64,000 bases of DNA, taken from positions 1 through 64,000 of the forward strand of contig NZ_AWUK01000014.1 of assembly GCF_000499205.1 (NCBI RefSeq), read 5' to 3'. The position numbers and the translations under genes are program-made. The DNA is from Paenibacillus sp. MAEPY2 (GTDB taxonomy: Bacteria > Bacillota > Bacilli > Paenibacillales > Paenibacillaceae). This document shows, one piece after another, positions 57,683-64,000 of this stretch. Position 1 is the stretch's first letter; each line of letters opens with the position of its first letter. The notes under the pieces are model-generated. The model did no database searches. It was not told the origin of the DNA and worked only from the letters and a program-made list of their open reading frames with translations.

Positions 57683-57732
57683 GTACCCATACACTAAACA
57701 CTTCTTTTTCTAAGTGTCCGGTGTATGGGTAC
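57683..57732. terminator. Long inverted repeat after the DUF2642 gene
   Basis: GTACCCATACAC (57683-57694) and GTGTATGGGTAC (57721-57732) are perfect inverted copies, with an inner ACACTT/AAGTGT stem. No T-run follows on either strand, so it may be a strong structural stop or a palindrome of other use. Confidence 0.55.
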
Positions 57733-57851
57733 CTGATTAGCTGGCCGTATGCCAGCAGTGCTTTTTTTGAAGTGAAGAGTATAGGTTTAAAGTTTCCCAT
57801 AGCAACATTATAATGAGAATACATAATAAGAATGTATTACGAGGTGAGATT

Positions 57852-58541
57852 TTGCAACCATTGTTCACAATACTATTCACACTAGGCTTTATTGTTTTCT
57901 TCGTTTTTCTTCTTTTGATGATCTTATCCATAAGAAAGCATAACCGGATAACGATAAAGCACGTTATGCTAACGGCGATGTGTTTTGCAATTGCTTCTAT
58001 AGGAATGTATGGTATGTTGGCTTCGACTACGAACAAAGTGAATACTACAGTTGAAAATAACAATGATGACCTAGACCAGAGCGGTCTCTCTGTTTTGAAT
58101 ATGACTACCGATGCGTTCAAAAACAAATTCAATTCAATCGTAGGCAAATACCGATTAAATGGTCTGAGTATAACCGTCTTGAACGTGAAAGAGGCCTCAG
58201 AACATGGCACAAAAACCTTTGAGTATATCTTCAAAGACAATTTACGTATGGTTGGTGTGTTAAATTCAGAGCAAAAAGTTCAGGAAGTCATGTTATACGA
58301 GTCTGGTGATGTCAGTAAACAAACCGGTGGTAACCTATTAACTGCGATCGCTACACTTATTCTGACAACCAATAACGAGTACACATATAATGATGCCCAA
58401 GACGTGATTCAGGATATCGGCTTATTAGATCGCGATGTAAGTCAGAGTGCATTTGATGGGGCGACTGTTCGAAATGAATTTGAATATCGTTTCAGCATCC
58501 AAGACGATATTTCTACTTTTGGAATAAAAGCAGTTAAATAG
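57852..58541 (+). CDS. Uncharacterised two-helix membrane protein
   Basis: 229 aa from TTG 57852, placed after CGAGGTGAGAT. Two N-terminal membrane segments (about 3-24 FTILFTLGFIVFFVFLLLMIL and 38-56) lead to an extracytoplasmic part (NNNDDLDQSGLSVLNMTTDAFKNKFNSI) with a small-domain look. No recognised domain. AT content is somewhat higher than neighbours. A hairpin AAGTCGTTCC/GGAACGACTT (58559-58583) follows the stop codon. I do not recognise a function. Confidence 0.65.
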   Translation: MQPLFTILFTLGFIVFFVFLLLMILSIRKHNRITIKHVMLTAMCFAIASIGMYGMLASTTNKVNTTVENNNDDLDQSGLSVLNMTTDAFKNKFNSIVGKYRLNGLSITVLNVKEASEHGTKTFEYIFKDNLRMVGVLNSEQKVQEVMLYESGDVSKQTGGNLLTAIATLILTTNNEYTYNDAQDVIQDIGLLDRDVSQSAFDGATVRNEFEYRFSIQDDISTFGIKAVK

Positions 58542-58558
58542 GTTCCGAATGTGCAAAC

Positions 58559-58583
58559 AAGTCGTTCCATTGAGGAACGACTT
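58559..58583 (+). terminator. Hairpin after the two-helix membrane gene
   Basis: AAGTCGTTCC (58559-58568) and GGAACGACTT (58574-58583) pair perfectly over a 5-nt loop, but no T-run follows. Confidence 0.5.
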
Positions 58584-58655
58584 AACGCGTGGTATGAAAC
58601 TGCTAATGGTAGTCTGCCTGTTAACAAACACTATGTATGGTATATTTATTTATTA

Positions 58656-58892
58656 CTACCTCGTGTATCGATCAATGTCATCGATCGCAGATTGATGCTC
58701 TCTTCTATGGTGATCTTCATGCTGACGAACGTCGTTCTTTAACTTTGCCAAGAATCCCCACCCCATGAATACCAATAAAAGCACGGTAATCAAAGCATAA
58801 GCGAAACTATATAGGTTCATGTAAAAATTAATAAAAATTGCACCTACCATCAAGCCGAGAATCCACAACGTCCACTTTGTACTCTTTCTCAA
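58656..58892 (-). CDS. Uncharacterised small membrane protein
   Basis: 78 aa from TTG 58892, which has GGGGAGG 7 bp upstream. Two membrane segments (WTLWILGLMVGAIFINFYM and FAYALITVLLLVFMGWGFL) and a charged His-rich C-terminal tail (LKNDVRQHEDHHRREHQSAIDD). A longer frame to 58997 has no ribosome site. Function unknown. Confidence 0.6.
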   Translation of the reverse strand: MRKSTKWTLWILGLMVGAIFINFYMNLYSFAYALITVLLLVFMGWGFLAKLKNDVRQHEDHHRREHQSAIDDIDRYTR

Positions 58893-59022
58893 TTCATTTC
58901 CTCCCCAATCAAATTCCATATAATCATATATATGTATCATTGTACATACGAAGAAGTAAGCTAACAGGTATCGATTCAGTGTCAAAACATAATTCAAAGC
59001 ACCCTACTCTAAATATATAAAA

Positions 59023-59046
59023 AAAGGCTCCCTTCCGGGAGCCTTT
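59023..59046 (-). terminator. Terminator of groESL
   Basis: AAAGGCTCCC (59023-59032) pairs with GGGAGCCTTT (59037-59046) over TTCC; on the minus strand a run of T (complement of 59014-59025) follows. Confidence 0.85.
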
Positions 59047-59081
59047 CATCTATCGGCATTACAAAGGTTTTTACACCTTTA

Positions 59082-60731
<1,650 letters not shown>

Positions 60732-60789
60732 CTAGAATATTGTGTAAAATGGTGTTGCTATATGGTTCGGTTAACCGATTAAATTTGAA

Positions 60790-61071
60790 TTAGTCGAGAA
60801 TCGCGTGAATATCGCTTTCTTTCATAATCAAATATTCTTTACCTTCGAACTTGATTTCTGTACCGGCATATTTGGAGAAAATAACGCGATCTCCTTCTTT
60901 CACTTCCAGAGCTACACGTACTCCGTCTTTCAATACTCCGGCGCCAACAGCAATAATTTTACCCTCTTGCGGTTTTTCTTTAGCGGAGTCCGGCAGTACG
61001 ATCCCGAAAGAAGTAGTTTGCTCTTGCTCCAGTGGTTCTACCAATACGCGTTCACCTAAAGGTCTGATCAT
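60790..61071 (-). CDS. groES: Co-chaperonin GroES
   Basis: 93 aa, typical length. [28 protein letters not shown] and the mobile loop are present; the C-terminal half includes [42 protein letters not shown] 61071 follows AAAAGGAGGCTATTTTTC. First gene of the groES-groEL operon. Confidence 0.97.
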   Translation of the reverse strand: MIRPLGERVLVEPLEQEQTTSFGIVLPDSAKEKPQEGKIIAVGAGVLKDGVRVALEVKEGDRVIFSKYAGTEIKFEGKEYLIMKESDIHAILD

Positions 61072-61130
61072 GAAAAATAGCCTCCTTTTGAAATTATATA
61101 ACGTTGCTTTGTAGGTTGTAGCCATATGTA

Positions 61131-61157
61131 TTAGCACTCGACAGTGTTCAGTGCTAA
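61131..61157. promoter_or_regulatory. CIRCE operator (HrcA site)
   Basis: TTAGCACTC-9 bp-cAGTGCTAA: both arms match the CIRCE consensus (TTAGCACTC-N9-GAGTGCTAA) except for one base in the right arm. It lies between the promoter and the groES gene, as in other Firmicutes. Confidence 0.95.
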
Positions 61158-61168
61158 CAACCAACTTT

Positions 61169-61198
61169 ATGATACTTCAACTTGAAGCATGATTTCAA
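61169..61198 (-). promoter_or_regulatory. groESL promoter
   Basis: TTGAAA (complement of 61193-61198), 18 bp, then TATCAT (complement of 61169-61174), directly upstream of CIRCE. Confidence 0.7.
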
Positions 61199-61440
61199 GT
61201 CCTTTTCATGAATTCCTGCGAGATTTTACGTTGTATTTACACCACTCCAGCCAAAAAACGCCCGATTTACCTGAGCAAATGTCATAAATACCATATAACT
61301 TGTTCCACAGAATCCATTGGTCCTCCTGCAACGTTTCAGGCAGCCCCTTTTCCATTGTATCCATTGTTGAACATAATATGCCTACTTGTCCCGTCTGTCT
61401 GACTATAAGCTGTAAAAGCTATCGCTCTACAGCCCTTCAT

Positions 61441-61473
61441 ATCCCGGGTAAGAGCCGATCGGCTTATCCCGGG
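61441..61473. terminator. GC-rich hairpin between groESL and tatC
   Basis: TCCCGGGTAAG and CTTATCCCGGGA pair around a central GCCGATCGGC palindrome. No T-run is clear on either strand; it may be a weak terminator for tatC or groESL promoter insulation. The remaining 61205-61440 shows no gene. Confidence 0.45.
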
Positions 61474-61529
61474 ACGGGCATCATACAAGATCATTACAGT
61501 TTCAACAAGCGGATGAAATTCCTCTCTTG

Positions 61530-62312
61530 TTATACTGCACTCTGCTTATCCTCGGCACGGATGTAACGGGATTCAGCCTCTGCATCAGCTGCAAGCTGTT
61601 TGCGATGCACAAAGCCAGACAGAAACACACTGATCTCATATAACAGAAGCAAGGGAATCATCACGAGAAAATCGGATATAAAGTCAGGCGGTGTAACTAC
61701 AACCGCAATGAAGATCAGGACAAAATAAGCCATCCTGCGCATTTTTCGCAGCCGAATTGGATTCAATATTCGCAGTCCTGTCAGGAACATAATGATTAGT
61801 GGAAGCTCAAACAACAGGGAAACCGGAAGTACAATGCCAAACAAAAAGCTGAAGTACTGCTTCATTCCATACGTCTCCACAAGCCCCATCTTCTCCGTAA
61901 TTGATGTTGTAAAGGCCAGTGCCATCGGGAACACAACATAATAGGAGAACGCCAGACCGAACAGAAACAACAAAAGCACATAAGGAACATAACGCAATGT
62001 AGCTTTCCGCTCCATCGGTCGCAGCCCTGGACTAACAAACTTCCAAATCTGATACACGGTAAACGGCAGCGTAATAATTAATGAGAACAGACCGGCAATC
62101 TTCATGTAGATCCCGATCCCGTCCCAGAACGAGAAGGCATGGAGCACAAAACCTTGCGCCGTCTCTGCCTTTGTCAAGTAGCGATACACCGGGTCTGCTA
62201 CAAAAAAGCCTGCTACCAGACCCAACACAAAAAGGCTTAACACATAGATTAGCCGCTTGCGCAGCTCACTTAAATGTTCCGTAAGGGTCATTTCTTCATT
62301 CTGCTGCGTCAT
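61530..62312 (-). CDS. tatC: Sec-independent translocase TatC
   Basis: 260 aa with six predicted membrane segments and the TatC signature PLLLLYEISVFLSGF-like region plus SFWDGIGIYMKIAGLFSLI and PFTVYQIWKFVSPGLRPMERK. It recognises twin-arginine signal peptides in the membrane. It is downstream of tatA and forms a minimal TatAC pair, as in Firmicutes. ATG 62312 lies after GGAGGGCAGGA. Confidence 0.95.
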   Translation of the reverse strand: MTQQNEEMTLTEHLSELRKRLIYVLSLFVLGLVAGFFVADPVYRYLTKAETAQGFVLHAFSFWDGIGIYMKIAGLFSLIITLPFTVYQIWKFVSPGLRPMERKATLRYVPYVLLLFLFGLAFSYYVVFPMALAFTTSITEKMGLVETYGMKQYFSFLFGIVLPVSLLFELPLIIMFLTGLRILNPIRLRKMRRMAYFVLIFIAVVVTPPDFISDFLVMIPLLLLYEISVFLSGFVHRKQLAADAEAESRYIRAEDKQSAV

Positions 62313-62391
62313 TCCTGCCCTCCATGGTTGTCAGCTTTAAAATACAAAACCCTTCCAGCGGGAAGGGAGTTCTCATTCATTGCCGTCACAA

Positions 62392-62643
62392 TTATTCCGG
62401 CAGGCGTTTATCCTCCGGCTTGTCTACCTGTACAGCTTCTGACACTACCGGGTTCGCTTTTTCCTGCTCTTTGCGCTTGGATGAATTGTCATCCGAGATG
62501 ATGTCGCGGGCCCCTTCCTTGAATTCACGGAAAGTACGCCCAACAGCGCGTCCCAGTTCCGGCAGCTTGTTCGGACCGAACAAAAGCAAAGCAACGATGA
62601 CCAGCAAAATGACTCCTGTGGTTCCAATGCCCCCAAATCCCAT
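62392..62643 (-). CDS. tatA: Twin-arginine translocase TatA
   Basis: 83 aa. One N-terminal membrane helix (TGVILLVIVALLLFG, about 8-22), the conserved FGPNKLPELGRAVGRTFREFK amphipathic region, and an acidic C-terminal tail. It forms the Tat pore. ATG 62643 follows GGGAGGGATAACA. It lies just upstream of tatC on the same strand. Confidence 0.95.
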   Translation of the reverse strand: MGFGGIGTTGVILLVIVALLLFGPNKLPELGRAVGRTFREFKEGARDIISDDNSSKRKEQEKANPVVSEAVQVDKPEDKRLPE

Positions 62644-62842
62644 TGTTATCCCTCCCAGCTTCAAGCTTTTGGATCGCGCACTCTTTATGCATTCTCAAAA
62701 GATGTCTTGTCTACTATCAGAATTATGTCAATCATACCATAGATGTAACCACTTACATAACCCACATTTTTCACAAAAAGACCTCGGTACCCAATCTTTT
62801 TTCCTGCTTGATTTCACACCTGCTACTAAGGCCATTTCTCAC

Positions 62843-63328
62843 TTATTGCTTGAACTGACCTGTAACCATTAACAGAGCTTCCGGAAGTTGGTCCATAATG
62901 GCAGCCAAATGCTCATGCACACCCTTCGGTGTACCTGGCAGGTTGACAATCAATGTACGTCCGCGAATGCCGCATACGCCACGGAACAGCATCGCAGAAC
63001 GATTCTTGCCCATGACACTGTATCTCATGGCTTCAGCCATGCCTGGAACTTCCCGTTCAATAACCCGTCGGGTCGCTTCGGGAGTAATATCACGAATCGC
63101 AAGCTCCGTACCCCCTGTGGTCAATACCAAATCAGCGTGAAAATAATCTGTCATCTCAATCAAAGCCGCGATAATCTCATCGGGTTCATCCGGAACGATG
63201 CGGTACTCCACGATTTCCCCACCCAGTTCTTCTTCCACAAGCTCCCGGATCACTTGGGCACTCGTATCCTCACGTTCCCCGCGGGCCCCTTTGTCGCTGG
63301 CTGTCAGGATTGCTGTTCTCCACACCAT
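62843..63328 (-). CDS. Molybdopterin adenylyltransferase (MogA/MoaB family)
   Basis: 161 aa. Family motifs: TASDKGARGEREDTSAQ, the TTGGTELAIRDITPEATR loop and GIRGRTLIVNLPGTPKGV. It adenylates molybdopterin before molybdenum insertion. ATG 63328 follows AGGAGAAGGGTGATCTTT. It is immediately downstream of moaC, so they belong to a molybdenum-cofactor operon. Confidence 0.92.
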   Translation of the reverse strand: MVWRTAILTASDKGARGEREDTSAQVIRELVEEELGGEIVEYRIVPDEPDEIIAALIEMTDYFHADLVLTTGGTELAIRDITPEATRRVIEREVPGMAEAMRYSVMGKNRSAMLFRGVCGIRGRTLIVNLPGTPKGVHEHLAAIMDQLPEALLMVTGQFKQ

Positions 63329-63365
63329 AAAGATCACCCTTCTCCTTTATGAAAATAAATGTCCT

Positions 63366-63869
63366 TTATCGGCTGAAATCGCCGTTCTTGCCACCACTCT
63401 TGGAATTCAGCATGGTTGGACCAATAATCATATCTTTTTGCATGGCTTTACACATGTCATAGATCGTCAGTGCCGCAGCCGAGGCCGCCGTGAGCGCCTC
63501 CATCTCGACACCTGTCTTCCCTTCGGTTTTGACCGTAACTTCTATCTGCAGTTCATCGACACCGTTGTCATGAAAACGGATATCCACACCCGTCAAAGCC
63601 AATGGATGGCACATCGGAATCCAGTCTGATGTTTTCTTCGCGCCCTGAATACCCGCAATCTGAGCCACAGCCAGAACGTCACCTTTGCCGATGCGGCCCT
63701 CCCGAATCGCTTCAAGCGTAGCCGGATTCATCGTCACTTTGGATACCGCCACGGCTGTACGTACGGTACTTTCCTTACCCGAAATATCAACCATTCGAGC
63801 TCGTCCCTGTTCATTAAAATGAGTCAGTTTCCTGCTGGAAGCCTGGTCGTTATTCGCTTCTAAATTCAA
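63366..63869 (-). CDS. moaC: Cyclic pyranopterin monophosphate synthase MoaC
   Basis: 167 aa. The signature [20 protein letters not shown] (near residue 80) and [24 protein letters not shown] (near 125) are intact. MoaC makes cyclic pyranopterin monophosphate, the first stable molybdopterin precursor, with MoaA. ATG 63869 is preceded by a weak site (AAGGGTTGTGATGTG). It lies between the cyclo-ligase gene and mogA/moaB. Confidence 0.95.
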   Translation of the reverse strand: MNLEANNDQASSRKLTHFNEQGRARMVDISGKESTVRTAVAVSKVTMNPATLEAIREGRIGKGDVLAVAQIAGIQGAKKTSDWIPMCHPLALTGVDIRFHDNGVDELQIEVTVKTEGKTGVEMEALTAASAAALTIYDMCKAMQKDMIIGPTMLNSKSGGKNGDFSR

Positions 63870-63884
63870 TCACATCACAACCCT

Positions 63885-64000
63885 TTATTCGATATGTAAT
63901 ATACCTTCGGTTGTTATCAACAGATCAAGCCGCAGATCAAGCGGGTCCATCGGAATTTCGTCCTGCAGCTGGCCAGGCAATACAAATGCAGCCATACGTG
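63885..64000 (-). CDS. 5-formyltetrahydrofolate cyclo-ligase, C-terminal part
   Basis: The minus strand continues beyond the window. The visible 38 residues read AAFVLPGQLQDEIPMDPLDLRLDLLITTEG and end ILHIE. The PMD..D.R.D.LIT.EG pattern is the usual C-terminus of this folate enzyme (5-FTHF to methenyl-THF). Without the N-terminal P-loop-like region the call rests on the tail only. It is directly upstream of moaC, 15 bp before its start. Confidence 0.7.
   Translation of the reverse strand, partial: RMAAFVLPGQLQDEIPMDPLDLRLDLLITTEGILHIE

Overview
The window is low-to-mid-GC Gram-positive chromosomal DNA that reads as Paenibacillus (inference). Reasons: S-layer-homology (SLH) anchored exoproteins, GGAGG ribosome sites, TTG/GTG starts, a CIRCE-controlled groESL, sporulation genes (cmpA, a ydcC-like lipoprotein), and a gene order partly matching Bacillus subtilis (tex-cmpA-sprT and ydcC-alr-mazEF). 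It is almost entirely core or lifestyle genome. I see no phage, insertion sequence, CRISPR array or recognisable defence island.

Layout. 0-2.6 kb: end of a urease accessory operon (ureF-ureG-ureD). 2.7-4.3 kb: two tandem XRE-regulator paralogs and a tRNA operon (Glu-Lys-Leu). 4.5-8.6 kb: DeoR regulator plus HAD phosphatase, MgtC-like protein, and a divergent flavin reductase/ArsR pair. 8.7-9.0 kb: tRNA-Asn and tRNA-Ser. 9.1-19.4 kb: sprT, an unknown gene, cmpA, tex, a GH36 alpha-galactosidase, mazF, mazE, alr and a ydcC-like lipoprotein. 19.7-26.8 kb: two serine hydrolases flanking an SgrR-like regulator divergent from an MFS exporter. 27-30 kb: an Hsp90-family/TPR two-gene operon. 30.3-33.5 kb: an ABC exporter and a secreted propeller-like protein. 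33.7-35.4 kb: a Fur-boxed Btr-type siderophore sensor. 35.5-40.3 kb: a GbsR-like regulator and an OpuA glycine betaine transporter with two tandem binding domains on the permease. 40.6-50.5 kb: a 70-aa membrane protein, a 1859-aa surface nuclease/5'-nucleotidase, and a Ugp-type glycerol-3-phosphate importer. 50.9-59 kb: KimA-type K+ transporter, RhaD, a GNAT enzyme, a small beta-rich protein, DinB plus AraC, a DUF2642 protein and two unknown membrane proteins. 59-64 kb: groEL-groES, tatC-tatA, mogA/moaB, moaC, and the end of a 5-formyltetrahydrofolate cyclo-ligase gene.

How genes work together. The surface nuclease/5'-nucleotidase and the Ugp importer look like a phosphate-scavenging unit. 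OpuA with its GbsR-like regulator and KimA handle osmotic stress and potassium. tex, cmpA, sprT, alr, mazEF and ydcC are a housekeeping and sporulation neighbourhood.

Most interesting unexplained signals: (1) two paralogous ~110-nt RNA-like elements (about 54048-54157 and 57032-57145, minus strand), each ending in an intrinsic terminator whose stem covaries, and each carrying a C-rich stretch complementary to a Shine-Dalgarno sequence; (2) a dispersed hairpin repeat in three copies lying in spacers of metabolic genes; (3) the Hsp90/TPR operon; (4) the double binding domain of the OpuA permease.
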